NCBI GenBank assembly: GCA_001636495.1
Contig: KV440964.1
Coordinates: 78,666 to 142,665, forward strand
Reading direction: 5' to 3'
DNA length: 64,000 bases
DNA from: Sutcliffiella horikoshii
Lineage (GTDB): Bacteria; Bacillota; Bacilli; Bacillales; Bacillaceae_I
The translations under genes were made by a program, and so were the position numbers. Every line of letters begins with the position of its first letter. Position 1 is the first letter of the stretch. This document shows positions 41,460 to 50,856 of this stretch, piece after piece. The notes beneath the pieces are model-generated. The model made no database searches. It was given only the letters and a program-made list of their open reading frames with translations, and was not told the DNA's origin.

Positions 41460-43313
41460 TTGAAAAAAATCTTTATTTTAGTTGCAGTAGTATTCCTTAT
41501 CTTCGCCGGACTTTTCTCCGGTGGACCATCGTCGAACGCGGCGAGCTCGTTACAAGAATTCAAAAGCAAAGGAAAAGTAAGGGTGGTTGACACTCAAGAC
41601 AAACAAGGACCACCTTCCTTTGTAGCTGGTATTCTATCAGAAAAGCAAGCAAAGGCAGATGCTCAAAATGCGAAGAAGTTCCTTGGCAAACATAAGGACT
41701 TTTTCCATATGAACAATCCGGAAAAAGATTTGAAGGAAGTAAGAGCAACAACTGATGACCTTGGAATGACCCACATTCGCCTGCAACAAACGAAAAATGG
41801 CGTACCGGTCGACCGAAATGAACTGAATGTGCATTTTAACGAAAAAAATGAAATTACAACTGTAAATGGAAACTTCGATACGAAATTAGACTCCTTAGAA
41901 ATCAACACCACACCTTCCATCCAAGCGGACAAAGCGGTTACAGAGGCGAAAGCAGCGGTTGATGCTCCTGCAGAAGTCCCGGTTGAGTCCTCTGAGCTAA
42001 TCATTTATCCACTTGAAGAAGACTATCATCTTGCTTACCGAGTAAACCTAGAATTTTTCGAAGGCGAAGCGGGTAACTGGTATGTGTATGTAGATGCCCA
42101 CAATGGCAAAGTGCTAGATCAATATAATGCGATGACTGGTTTTGGGTTCTTTGATGACATTATCGGTACGAACAATGTAGAAGGCTCTTCTGCTTTAAAA
42201 GTGGAGCAAGGGCCAAACCCGAAAGCTGTTGAAAATGCTGGAAAATTGAAGCCGGCTCGCGGATCTGGCTTAGGGACAATCGGATTGACAAAACTACTTA
42301 ATCTGTCTCATGGGAATGTTCCTGGAAGTGGCGAGGGCTCGCAGTTCTTCTTGGCGGATTACACATCTCCACAGATGGACGGAATTTTCACTTACAATAT
42401 GAAAAATACGTCCAATCAAATGTGGTTATATTCCAATAAGAACGCTTCTTGGAAGGATGTAGAATACACTGGGGACAGCAGCACATGGGAAACGGTTGGA
42501 CAAGGTCCTGCAGTGGACGCGCACTCCAACTCCCGTATTGTGTATGACTATTTCTTAAATGAGCATGGCCGCAACTCCTTGGATGATAACGGGATGGCAA
42601 TCAATTCCCGCGTTCACTACTGGAGAGAATACAATAACGCCTTCTGGAGTAACGGAATCGCGATGATGACTTACGGAGATGGCGATGGAAAACAATTCAT
42701 TCCGCTTGCTGCCCTTGATGTAACAGCGCACGAAATGGTTCACGGTATCACGCATTATAACGGTGGACTTCGTTACCGATTCGAGACTGGCGCGATTAAC
42801 GAAGCCTACTCTGACACTTTTGCCGCGCTAGTAGACGACAGCAACTGGGATATCGGTGAGGATATCATGGGTGAAGAATGGTTAGCAAACGGCAGAACGG
42901 CCCTTCGAAGCAACGAAGATCCTGGAAAATTCCCGACAGGTGCTGTGTACTGGCCTTACAGCATTGACGGCGAAGGTCGCTACCCGGCTCACATGGATGA
43001 GTACTACTACCTGCCTGCGAACATGGATAATGGTGGCGTACACATCAACTGTACAATTCTTCAGCACTCTGCCTACCTTGTAGCGGAAGAGTATGGCATG
43101 GGTAGAACAGTGGTTGCGGACACTTGGTACCGTGCATATGACTACCTGCACTATGACGCATCTTTTGCAGAGTTCCGCGAAGCGATTTTACAATCTGCTA
43201 TCGACCTTTACGGCGAGGGCAGTGACGAATATAACGCGTTCTTGGGAGCATTTGACGATATCGGTCTTTATGAGGGCTGGTCTGTGAATGACAATCCGAG
43301 AGCACCGCAGTAA
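41460..43313 (+). CDS. M4 family metalloprotease (thermolysin/bacillolysin type)
   Basis: A 617-residue secreted zinc endopeptidase made as a pre-pro-enzyme. The signal peptide covers about residues 1-28 (ending SSNAAS). The propeptide follows with FTP and PepSY regions (about 45-225), and the mature enzyme starts near residue 250-290. H424-E-M-V-H428 and E448 bind zinc, and H528 matches the catalytic His of thermolysin. The TTG start has AAAGGGG upstream. It probably degrades extracellular protein and is expected to be growth-phase regulated. Confidence 0.93.
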   Translation: MKKIFILVAVVFLIFAGLFSGGPSSNAASSLQEFKSKGKVRVVDTQDKQGPPSFVAGILSEKQAKADAQNAKKFLGKHKDFFHMNNPEKDLKEVRATTDDLGMTHIRLQQTKNGVPVDRNELNVHFNEKNEITTVNGNFDTKLDSLEINTTPSIQADKAVTEAKAAVDAPAEVPVESSELIIYPLEEDYHLAYRVNLEFFEGEAGNWYVYVDAHNGKVLDQYNAMTGFGFFDDIIGTNNVEGSSALKVEQGPNPKAVENAGKLKPARGSGLGTIGLTKLLNLSHGNVPGSGEGSQFFLADYTSPQMDGIFTYNMKNTSNQMWLYSNKNASWKDVEYTGDSSTWETVGQGPAVDAHSNSRIVYDYFLNEHGRNSLDDNGMAINSRVHYWREYNNAFWSNGIAMMTYGDGDGKQFIPLAALDVTAHEMVHGITHYNGGLRYRFETGAINEAYSDTFAALVDDSNWDIGEDIMGEEWLANGRTALRSNEDPGKFPTGAVYWPYSIDGEGRYPAHMDEYYYLPANMDNGGVHINCTILQHSAYLVAEEYGMGRTVVADTWYRAYDYLHYDASFAEFREAILQSAIDLYGEGSDEYNAFLGAFDDIGLYEGWSVNDNPRAPQ

Positions 43314-43328
43314 AAATAAAACGGGAAA

Positions 43329-43364
43329 ACAGTGCCTCCGTAACATAAGAGGCACTGTTTTTTT
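43329..43364 (+). terminator. terminator of the metalloprotease gene
   Basis: ACAGTGCCTC (43329-43338) pairs with GAGGCACTGT (43349-43358), followed by a run of seven T. Confidence 0.9.
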
Positions 43365-43368
43365 ACGT

Positions 43369-44331
43369 TTATTTTTCTAAATAATGCACGCTGAATTTCT
43401 CCTCGTCGTCTGTCCACACTTTGCTTGGCTTGAATCCGCATTCTAGCGCAAGTGTCTGGAACTCGCCAATTGCGTATTTATAAGAGTTTTCTGTGTGGAT
43501 GGTTTCGCCTACACGAAAGAGGAATTCGTATTCCCCGATGCTCACTAACTGATCGCATTGACTTTCAAGATGCATTTCAATGCGGCCTTTTTCCTCGTTA
43601 TAATAGGCAAGGTGTTCAAACTGTTTCTCGTTAAAATTCGCTCCAAGTTCCCTGTTCAATCTTGTAAGAAGGTTAAGATTGAATGCAGCCGTGACGCCTT
43701 TTGCATCATCATAGGCCCGCTCTAATATATATGTGTCCTTTTTCGTATCCACTCCAATTAGGAATCCATCGCCATCTTCTAAAAGCTGGGCAGATTTTAT
43801 TATGAATTTCCGTACATCCACCGGCTCAAAGTTTCCAATTGTGGAGCCTGGGAAAAAGATTACCTTCTTGCCTGCCGCCTCTAACGGCAAAGTGAGCGGG
43901 GCCATATAATCCCCGCAAACTGCTTTGATTGTAATATGAGGGAACTGCATGGCAAGCTCTAGGCTAGACTGAAAAAGAAAGTCACGGGAGATATCAATAG
44001 GAACATATTCTTTTAGACTTGTAAAATTGTGAAGCAGTGCCTTTATTTTATTGCTGCTTCCACTACCGTATTCAATCAGGGTGTGAACATCACCAACAGC
44101 CCTCGTAATTTCTTCTATTTTCTCGTTGAAGATTTTCATTTCGGTTCTGGTCGGATAATACTCCTCTAATTGAGTGATCAACTCAAACAACTCTGATCCC
44201 CGGTGATCGTATAAGAATTTGGAGGAAATGACTTTGACTGGATCCGAGAGCCCCTTTATTATCTCATCGCGCATATTTTCTTTGTCTATATAAAAGTCAT
44301 AGCTCTGAATATTATTTTCTAGTAACCTCAT
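43369..44331 (-). CDS. egtD: L-histidine N-alpha-methyltransferase EgtD
   Basis: A 320-residue SAM-dependent methyltransferase of the EgtD (DUF2260) family. SSKFLYDHRGSELFELI (about residues 36-52) and LIEYGSGSSNKI (85-96) are the family signatures, and FFPGSTIGNFEP lies in the middle. It trimethylates His to hercynine, the first step to ergothioneine. Its ATG overlaps the TGA of egtB, so the two are coupled and act in order. Confidence 0.9.
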   Translation of the reverse strand: MRLLENNIQSYDFYIDKENMRDEIIKGLSDPVKVISSKFLYDHRGSELFELITQLEEYYPTRTEMKIFNEKIEEITRAVGDVHTLIEYGSGSSNKIKALLHNFTSLKEYVPIDISRDFLFQSSLELAMQFPHITIKAVCGDYMAPLTLPLEAAGKKVIFFPGSTIGNFEPVDVRKFIIKSAQLLEDGDGFLIGVDTKKDTYILERAYDDAKGVTAAFNLNLLTRLNRELGANFNEKQFEHLAYYNEEKGRIEMHLESQCDQLVSIGEYEFLFRVGETIHTENSYKYAIGEFQTLALECGFKPSKVWTDDEEKFSVHYLEK

Positions 44332-45596
44332 AACGCATCCTCCGCCAATCGGAATCCGCTGAACTGCCAGCGCTTGTCGGCCGGGAAGAAGTTACGGTAA
44401 GTGCTGCGTATATGGTCCTGGGGCGTGGCACAGGACCCGCCGCGCAACACCATCTGATTGCACATGAATTTAGCATTGTATTCGCCAAGTGCACCTTCAA
44501 GCGGCTTGCTGCCCGGGTATGGCGAGTAGGCGCTTGCCGTCCATTCCCACACATCGCCAAACATCCTGGATCCGGCCGATTGATTGGATGCAGCAGGATG
44601 ATAAGTGCCGGTGTCCATCGTGTTCCCTTTTATCTCAAGATCCCTTGCCGCATGCTCCCATTCCGCTTCTGTAGGCAGACGCTTGCCCCTCCATCTGCTG
44701 AAGGCATCCGCCTCATAGAAGCTGACATGGACAACCGGCTCATTGGGGTCAAGCTTCTTCTTGCCAGCCAGCGTAAAAATGGACCATTCGCCATCTTCCT
44801 TACTCCAGTAAAGCGGTGCCTGCCAATCATTCTTTTTGACGGTATTCCAGCCGTCGGACAGCCAGTAATAAGGCTTTTGATACCCGCCCGCTTCGATGAA
44901 TTCTAAATACTCCCCGTTGGTAACAGGTTGATCGGCCATTTTAAACGGCTCGAGCCATATTTTATGATTCGGTCCTTCATTGTCAAAAGCAAAGCCCTCG
45001 CCGTTATGACCAATTTCAACAAGACCTCCATCATACGTGTGGAAGGATGGTTCTCTTTTTTGAGAAGGTGTAGATTGGGATTCTTTATAGACAGGGTGCA
45101 ACGGATTAACGAAAAAGTTGTATTTTACATCCATCAAAATCAGCTCTTGATGCTGCTGTTCATGCTGCATGCCGATTTCAATTAGGCTATGAATTTTGTC
45201 CGTCTGTTCGGACTTGGACTCCTCGTGTTGTTCGAGCAGGTCCACTATATAATTATCAATAAAACTGCGGTATTGGAAAATGTCTTGGATGCTTGGTCTT
45301 GATAGGACGCCGCGCTGATGCCTTGGTTGGAAAGGACCAACGGACTCGTAATAGGAATTGAAAAGAAAATCGTATGTTGGGTGGAATTCTCTGTAGTTCT
45401 CGAAGTATTCTTTTAGGACAAAGCGCTCAAAAAACCAGGTCGTGTGGGCCATATGCCATTTTGGAGGACTGACATCTGGATGAGATTGAATAATGAAATC
45501 TTCCGTTTCCAATGGTTGGACAAGCTTCATGGTGAGGTCACGCACATTCATAAATCGTTGTGAAATGGATTTAACTGCTTGTGTTTGTGTTTCCAT
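44328..45596 (-). CDS. egtB: hercynine sulfoxide synthase EgtB
   Basis: A 422-residue protein with an N-terminal DinB_2-type domain and a C-terminal FGE-sulfatase domain. H51 (MAHTTW), H145 and H149 (HEQQHQE) are the expected iron ligands. The C-terminal part ends in GGSCATPQDHIRSTYRNFF and GFRLA. It joins hercynine to a thiol (Cys or gamma-Glu-Cys) with oxygen, giving the sulfoxide. No egtC or egtE gene is nearby; the C-S lyase step could be done elsewhere. Confidence 0.9.
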   Translation of the reverse strand: METQTQAVKSISQRFMNVRDLTMKLVQPLETEDFIIQSHPDVSPPKWHMAHTTWFFERFVLKEYFENYREFHPTYDFLFNSYYESVGPFQPRHQRGVLSRPSIQDIFQYRSFIDNYIVDLLEQHEESKSEQTDKIHSLIEIGMQHEQQHQELILMDVKYNFFVNPLHPVYKESQSTPSQKREPSFHTYDGGLVEIGHNGEGFAFDNEGPNHKIWLEPFKMADQPVTNGEYLEFIEAGGYQKPYYWLSDGWNTVKKNDWQAPLYWSKEDGEWSIFTLAGKKKLDPNEPVVHVSFYEADAFSRWRGKRLPTEAEWEHAARDLEIKGNTMDTGTYHPAASNQSAGSRMFGDVWEWTASAYSPYPGSKPLEGALGEYNAKFMCNQMVLRGGSCATPQDHIRSTYRNFFPADKRWQFSGFRLAEDAL

Positions 45597-45620
45597 GGGT
45601 ACCGCTCCTTTTATTGGATT

Positions 45621-46247
45621 CTAGCTTTGTTCGACCACATTACCTTCTGCAGGGATTGGATTGTTTTGAAGCATTTTAGCGAAATGCATCAGGTTATAGG
45701 CCATGATTTTGGCATGCTCCATCGTAAAATCATTCTTATGTCCTTCCGCTTCAATATACGACTCTCCCGGTCCCGCTTCGCCAACCCAGTATGTATCCAC
45801 ATTCGGCGGAATCGTAAAGCCCATATGCGTCAGTCCGTAAAGAATGGATGAGGCCGCATGCTTCGCACCATCTTCGTTTCCTGTTATAACCACACCTCCC
45901 ACCTTGTTATAGTAAATATATTGACCTTTGTCGTTCGTTAGTCCACTTCCGCCATAAAGCCGCTCCATCACCATCGTTGCGACACTGCTTTTTTCACCGA
46001 GCCATAGCGGCGTCCCGATAATCACGATATCCGCATGCATCACCTTGTTGAACACATCCGGCCACTCATCGCCATATCCCTCATCCTCGCTAACGCCAAA
46101 TTTGATCTTGTAATCTGCGATCCTCACAATCTCAGACTCTACGTTTTCTCTATTAAAATGCTTGATGACTTCTTTCATAAGTGCTTCTGTATTGGATTCT
46201 TCGTTGGAAGATTTGAGTGAACAATTAAGGAAAAGTGCTTTTGTCAT
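45621..46247 (-). CDS. flavodoxin-like NAD(P)H oxidoreductase
   Basis: A 208-residue flavodoxin-fold protein. FLNCSLKSSNEESNTEALM (about residues 6-24) is the flavin phosphate loop, and GTPLWLGEKSSVATMVMERLYG (about 78-99) is the second loop. It resembles WrbA/NADPH-dependent FMN reductases. It lies 25 nt before egtB on the same strand and may be co-transcribed, but no link with ergothioneine is known to me. Confidence 0.8.
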   Translation of the reverse strand: MTKALFLNCSLKSSNEESNTEALMKEVIKHFNRENVESEIVRIADYKIKFGVSEDEGYGDEWPDVFNKVMHADIVIIGTPLWLGEKSSVATMVMERLYGGSGLTNDKGQYIYYNKVGGVVITGNEDGAKHAASSILYGLTHMGFTIPPNVDTYWVGEAGPGESYIEAEGHKNDFTMEHAKIMAYNLMHFAKMLQNNPIPAEGNVVEQS

Positions 46248-46438
46248 ATGGGGGTGTTCCTCCTCTTTAATTTGGTAAATGGAAAATAGTATTCTTTACC
46301 CTATTAAAGGAAATTGAAACGTAAAAAGATAGATTTGTTGAGTGATGTTTTGGTTAAGGGATTGTGAAGGTTGGGTGGGGATGCAGGGAGTTTTGAAATT
46401 GTACAGCCATACATAAGAGAATTTCAAGGCAATCTTTA

Positions 46439-46580
46439 CATTTATCCAACAACTTTTGAATTTTATCCGCGACTTTTTTGATTTATCCGCGAACTTTTAG
46501 ATTTATCCGCGACTTTTTCATTTTATCCACCACTTTTGCCTAGATAACCGCCATTCGACACACATCGACACAAACTAAAG
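46439..46580. repeat. 20-bp word array TTTATCCGCGACTT, with conserved tail
   Basis: TTTATCC words start at 46441, 46462, 46482, 46502 and 46522, spaced 21, 20, 20 and 20 bp. The tail (46542-46570) matches the tail of the array at 2868 in 24 of 29 positions: AGATAA, GCCA, TCGACACA and CGACA. It lies in the gap 46248-46612, whose other 190 nt show no feature. Confidence 0.85.
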
Positions 46581-46612
46581 GGGAGTGACCCAACGCAAAG
46601 CCCACCTCCCCC

Positions 46613-47833
46613 TCAAGAAACCTTCCGCTCCTCCATCTCCCCATCCATAAACCTAAAATACGGCAGTAACATTCCTACCAACGCGACACCTGCAATCATA
46701 AAGCCTATTAAAAAGTACAACGGCCTCACTCCCCACACGTCACCAAGCATCCCTCCGACCAACACCCCCAGGGGCATGACACCTCTTATGATAAACAGCC
46801 GAACAGAAAAGATCTTGCCCATCAAATGGTTAGGGATAATACGTTGACAGAGAACCGTATTGTTAATGCTGAAGACCGCCATCACCACACCAGCCACTAC
46901 TTCGAGCACAATCGCAACGATCAAACTGCTCTCATTCAACCCTAGCCCGACAAAAGTCAATCCGCCAATTGACAAAGCTCCAAGCATCACAAAACGCGGC
47001 CTCCCGGAAGCGATTCTCCAAACCAACAATGCCCCAAAAATATACCCAACAGGAAAGCCTGCCATAAAATAACCGTATGCCGCATAGCTCCCACCTAATT
47101 CTCCTGTAATGTAGGGCAGCGTCGTGACCATCGTAACACCCACACCAAACTGGACGAACGCAAGGAAAAAGCCCAGCCAAACAACGATCCGCTGCTTGAA
47201 GAAAAAGGAGATGCCTTCTCCAAACTCCTTCCACCATGTGTTTCTTGCAGCCCTCACCGGTGTCGGTTCTTTTACAAACCACAATAGCCCCCCACTTAAT
47301 GCCAGTGTGACAATCACAAAAATCAAGGTCATGTTAATCCCTATGTATTCAATCACCAATCCGCCAAGCAAGGGAGCCGTAAAGCTCATCAATCGCACCG
47401 AACTTTCTAACAAAGAATTCGCCTCTTTAAGTTGATCCTCGGCGACAATCGTCGGTGTAATGGCGTGATTGGCCGGCACATATAATGGCGTGATCAGCCC
47501 GACCACCACCTGAACCACAAAAATATGCCACACTTCTAGCTGACCTGCACTCCATGCCAACAACGGAACCACAAACACCGCAGCCCTTGTCCACTGCGAA
47601 AAAATCATCGTCCACTTCCTGCTCCATCTATCTATAAACGGGCCAATAAAAAGCTGAAGGATGAGCGACGGAATAAAATACAACAGCCACATGGAGCTCA
47701 AGGCCATCGTCGAACCTGTCAGCTGGTACACCATGATCGAGTTGCAGAAGGTCCCAAATGCTCCGCCAAGTTCGGAAATCACGTTTCCTGACCAGACATA
47801 AACAAAGGAGCGATTCCTCAAAAGCCCCTTCAT
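46613..47833 (-). CDS. MFS transporter
   Basis: A 406-residue transporter with 12 membrane helices of the DHA-type or NRE family. The intracellular loop GPFIDRWSRKWTMIFSQ after helix 2 is the MFS signature. The N-terminal RNRSFVYVWSGNVISELG is typical of the MFS_3 (macrolide/enterobactin exporter-like) group. It follows an ArsR-type regulator with a 4-base overlap, which suggests regulated efflux. The substrate is unknown. Confidence 0.85.
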   Translation of the reverse strand: MKGLLRNRSFVYVWSGNVISELGGAFGTFCNSIMVYQLTGSTMALSSMWLLYFIPSLILQLFIGPFIDRWSRKWTMIFSQWTRAAVFVVPLLAWSAGQLEVWHIFVVQVVVGLITPLYVPANHAITPTIVAEDQLKEANSLLESSVRLMSFTAPLLGGLVIEYIGINMTLIFVIVTLALSGGLLWFVKEPTPVRAARNTWWKEFGEGISFFFKQRIVVWLGFFLAFVQFGVGVTMVTTLPYITGELGGSYAAYGYFMAGFPVGYIFGALLVWRIASGRPRFVMLGALSIGGLTFVGLGLNESSLIVAIVLEVVAGVVMAVFSINNTVLCQRIIPNHLMGKIFSVRLFIIRGVMPLGVLVGGMLGDVWGVRPLYFLIGFMIAGVALVGMLLPYFRFMDGEMEERKVS

Positions 47834-48873
47834 CGATCAAGATACCTTTGCAAATCGTCTTCCATATGATGCACGGCTTGCTTTCGTAAGGTGTAAACTC
47901 CATCCTTGCTATCCACAAGTTTGGCAGCACGCAGGATTTTCAAGTGATGGTGGATGGTCGATTTTCCTAAATCCAGTAAGCCGGTCAACTCCTGCAGGGT
48001 GCATTCCTTTTCTGACAGGAGTTTAACCATCCGCAGTCTGGCCTCATCCCCCAGTGCCTTGTATTTAGCCACCAAAAAATGATCAGGGGTGTACCGGTCA
48101 TTTGACGCAATGCTCTCATCCGCCACAGGATAGTAAAATATCTTCGTTCCTTCCTTATCCGCTTCAATATTCCACGGGCGGTAAATTTGCTGTGGGACCA
48201 ACAATACCTCTTGCACATTCGGCTCCGCACGATAGTCAATCCCACCTGTCGCCCACTCTACCAGTTGTTCTGAGGTGAGCTTCTTCCCCATCTCTTGCTT
48301 GGAGGCGACATCCCTCTCGAGCATCTCACAGATTTCTAGCTCCGATGGTTGCACAATTTCCTCATACCACTTGGTCATCACCGTTTTGAGGTGATTTTTT
48401 AATTGAACGGTATCCGTCTCGCAAATAAACTGTATGTACTTCGGAAAAAAGTTGTGTTCACTCGTCCCCTCCATCAAGTCACGACAAGCCACCATGTCCC
48501 CTTCTGAAGCCAATTTCCTTCTCTCCTGCATCTCCTTGCCCAAGTATGGCAAGGAAAAAAACTTTAGTTGACTGTCCTCAAGCTCTTCTATAAAAGAAAG
48601 AAACTCCAGCAGATCCTCACAATGATGATAATGACAAAGCTGCAGCAAGGTTTTCCACGTATTGTGCTTTTCCACATAATCCAGAGCAGCCTCTAATTCA
48701 GCTGACACGTTCCCCCTGAGATTGCTCCAATAGGCTTTAGACTTTTCCATGGAATCGTGTAAAGGGGTATTGGTCACTGCCGCAATTCCCAGTGCACACT
48801 CCAAGAGGAGCGAGTGCCTGAAGGACACCTGGTAGGACTCTCTTTTTCTGTTTGTGATGTTTAGGAGTTTCAT
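47830..48873 (-). CDS. long ArsR family regulator
   Basis: A 347-residue regulator with an unusual long N-terminal region (residues 1-255, a DUF5937-like helical domain) and a C-terminal winged helix: ALGDEARLRMVKLLSEKECTLQELTGLLDLGKSTIHHHLKILRAAKLV. The N-terminal part is probably the sensing module. Two AT-rich palindromes lie just upstream, and the gene is coupled by ATGA to an MFS transporter. It probably represses the pair. Confidence 0.82.
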   Translation of the reverse strand: MKLLNITNRKRESYQVSFRHSLLLECALGIAAVTNTPLHDSMEKSKAYWSNLRGNVSAELEAALDYVEKHNTWKTLLQLCHYHHCEDLLEFLSFIEELEDSQLKFFSLPYLGKEMQERRKLASEGDMVACRDLMEGTSEHNFFPKYIQFICETDTVQLKNHLKTVMTKWYEEIVQPSELEICEMLERDVASKQEMGKKLTSEQLVEWATGGIDYRAEPNVQEVLLVPQQIYRPWNIEADKEGTKIFYYPVADESIASNDRYTPDHFLVAKYKALGDEARLRMVKLLSEKECTLQELTGLLDLGKSTIHHHLKILRAAKLVDSKDGVYTLRKQAVHHMEDDLQRYLDR

Positions 48874-48890
48874 AACTTGTGAACACCTCG

Positions 48891-48929
48891 TTTTATATTT
48901 ATAGAACATATAATTCTATAAATATAGAA
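48891..48929. promoter_or_regulatory. two operator palindromes before the ArsR-MFS unit
   Basis: TTTTATATTTATAGAA (48891-48906) and TTCTATAAATATAGAA (48914-48929) lie 23 bp apart from start to start and share the same half-site. They sit 18-56 nt before the ATG, where a repressor would block transcription. Confidence 0.6.
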
Positions 48930-48951
48930 TAAATCCTTTTTTTATTCACAA

Positions 48952-48976
48952 AAAAAAACGCCCTCATCAAGAAGGC
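48952..48976 (-). terminator. second terminator of the serine-hydrolase unit
   Basis: On the minus strand GCCTT pairs with AGGGC (one wobble), followed by nine T. Together with 49017-49046 it would make a tandem terminator. Confidence 0.5.
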
Positions 48977-49016
48977 AGTCCGTCATACTCACACTAATAT
49001 TTTTTAAAAGATAAGG

Positions 49017-49046
49017 AGACATCCCGCAACAAACAGGGATGCCTCT
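49017..49046 (-). terminator. terminator after the serine hydrolase gene
   Basis: GAGACATCCC (49017-49026) pairs with GGGATGCCTC (49037-49046), with one mismatch, 8 nt after the stop at 49054. Confidence 0.55.
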
Positions 49047-49053
49047 CTTCTTT

Positions 49054-50079
49054 TTAAATATACTCCTCCAGCAAGTACATCAGCTTGTGGGGACCTCTTT
49101 CCTTATTGGACGGGATTACGATGATGATTTCTGATTCCGGGTAGTAGCTAGACGCAAAGCTTACGCCCGGGTCATAGCCCATGACATGATATTTTACTAT
49201 TTTATCTTCTGCCTTCTCTATCCACATACCATAGCCATACCAATCTGTTTCGTTATCCGATTGAATCCATGGTGTCGTCATTGTAGCGAGTATTTCTTTG
49301 CATACTAGCTTTCCGTTCATTAGGGACTGCCAAAGTTTGGCCATGTCGCTCGCTGTAACATAGGCTCCACCGTCAGCTCCACCTTTTATTGGGATGGAGT
49401 AGTTGTTGGTTTTCCAGGAACCATCTTCTTTCTCGATATACCCAAGCGCCGTCTTCGCAGGCAGACAATCCAAAGCAAAGTAACCGGAGTCCTTCATTTG
49501 TGCAGGCTTGAAGATGTGCTCCTCCACATAATCAGTAAAAGGAACGCCCGCTACCTTTTCAATAATCAATCCTAATACTATATAGCCGGCATTATTGTAG
49601 TGGAACTTTTCGCCCGGATTAAATTTCATCTGTTGACTCTGGAACAACGGGAGGAAATCCTCTAATTGTCTCATGTGATACATTGGATTCTTCACCCAAA
49701 GCTCTTCAAAATCAGCCATTACATCCTCGTCAAAATAATCTGGTACACCAGACGAATGGGTCAGCAAATGGTGAACCGTCACCTTTTCATCAAAATGAGG
49801 GAAAGAATGATCCAACAAGTTGCTTAATTTTGAGTAAAAGGATATGCTACCCCTCTCTACCAACTGGCAAATCGCAATCGCTGTGAAAAGTTTGCAGCCA
49901 GAGGCGATTCCGAATCTCGTATTGGTAGTGTTTGGAATGGACTCTGCCCGGTTGGAGAAACCATGAGCACTGGTATGGATTATCCCAGTGCGATTCTCGA
50001 TGTGTATAACACCTGAAAAGTCTATTTCACTTGCCTTTTCCGCTAATTTTGTTTCTAATTCTATGTTTTTCAGTTTCAT
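49054..50079 (-). CDS. serine hydrolase, class C beta-lactamase-like
   Basis: A 341-residue protein of the beta-lactamase/transpeptidase-like superfamily (Pfam Beta-lactamase). S60-G-C-K63 (ASGCKLF) is the SxxK nucleophile, YNN (about 159-161) is the second motif, and the third is replaced by HVMGYDPG. There is no signal peptide, so it is cytoplasmic or exported by another route. It is more probably an esterase or D-peptidase than a beta-lactamase. It follows a methyltransferase gene by 15 nt. Confidence 0.82.
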   Translation of the reverse strand: MKLKNIELETKLAEKASEIDFSGVIHIENRTGIIHTSAHGFSNRAESIPNTTNTRFGIASGCKLFTAIAICQLVERGSISFYSKLSNLLDHSFPHFDEKVTVHHLLTHSSGVPDYFDEDVMADFEELWVKNPMYHMRQLEDFLPLFQSQQMKFNPGEKFHYNNAGYIVLGLIIEKVAGVPFTDYVEEHIFKPAQMKDSGYFALDCLPAKTALGYIEKEDGSWKTNNYSIPIKGGADGGAYVTASDMAKLWQSLMNGKLVCKEILATMTTPWIQSDNETDWYGYGMWIEKAEDKIVKYHVMGYDPGVSFASSYYPESEIIIVIPSNKERGPHKLMYLLEEYI

Positions 50080-50094
50080 TTGGATTACACCCCT

Positions 50095-50856
50095 TTATTT
50101 GCCTATCGCCCTCAATACAAACCGGTCCTGTCTGATATCCAAATACCCTTCCCGCTTTATTTCCAGATGAAGCTCATACAATGGATCCAAATAATCATCC
50201 ACTTTGAAATCTACCACCTGCCACGGAATAGCCTTTAAATAGTAGATAAGCGCACCGATATCGTAAAAACGCTGCATCGGATATTCCTTCTTACTGAGTA
50301 GGACTTCAAAACCGTGCTCTTCCAGCTGTTTGTGTGCAAATTTCAGATTCCAGTGAGCATACTCTTCATTAACCGGTGCGCCGAGAAGTCTGTTGATATC
50401 CTGGCAATCGCTCCAGCCGACCTGCTGCGTCAGAAAAGTCCCTCCCTCTTGCAGAACTCTTCTCACCTCGCTTGGATCGTACTCTTCGTGTTTATTGATG
50501 ATCAGGTAAAAGTGCTTTTCTGGAAAATGCAGTCGGTTGTCGGGCTTCACTTCGACCACCTTTATACCAAGTGGTTCCAGTCTTTCTTTTGCAATAGGAA
50601 AGTTTGGTTTGTAACCTTCCGTTGCACAGACAGTCTGCGGGAAAGGCTGCAACTTGGAAAGCAATTCCCCGCCACCTGTCCCCATGTCCAGCATAGATGT
50701 GGCATCTGCCATCAAGGTTTTCGCCATGCTGCCATAAGACCAGGAAAGCATGCCTGATGCCAGGCGGCCCGTTTCTGTTATGTGGGAAAAATCCCATCCG
50801 GAAAAATCGGTTTCTGCTTCTTTTAAATAGTGTTGGAAAAGTTGATCAGTTTTCAT
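50095..50856 (-). CDS. class I SAM-dependent methyltransferase
   Basis: A 253-residue methyltransferase. SMLDMGTGGGELLSKL (about residues 53-68) is the SAM-binding motif I, and DPSEVRRVLQEGGTFLTQQVG is the motif III-IV region. QVGWSDCQDINRLLG is a feature of the ubiE-like group seen in Bacillaceae. The substrate is unknown. It forms a two-gene unit with the serine hydrolase. Confidence 0.8.
   Translation of the reverse strand: MKTDQLFQHYLKEAETDFSGWDFSHITETGRLASGMLSWSYGSMAKTLMADATSMLDMGTGGGELLSKLQPFPQTVCATEGYKPNFPIAKERLEPLGIKVVEVKPDNRLHFPEKHFYLIINKHEEYDPSEVRRVLQEGGTFLTQQVGWSDCQDINRLLGAPVNEEYAHWNLKFAHKQLEEHGFEVLLSKKEYPMQRFYDIGALIYYLKAIPWQVVDFKVDDYLDPLYELHLEIKREGYLDIRQDRFVLRAIGK

Noticed and set aside
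49054-50079. Beta-lactamase resistance gene
   Set aside because: The fold is right, but there is no signal peptide and the third motif (KTG/KSG) is missing.
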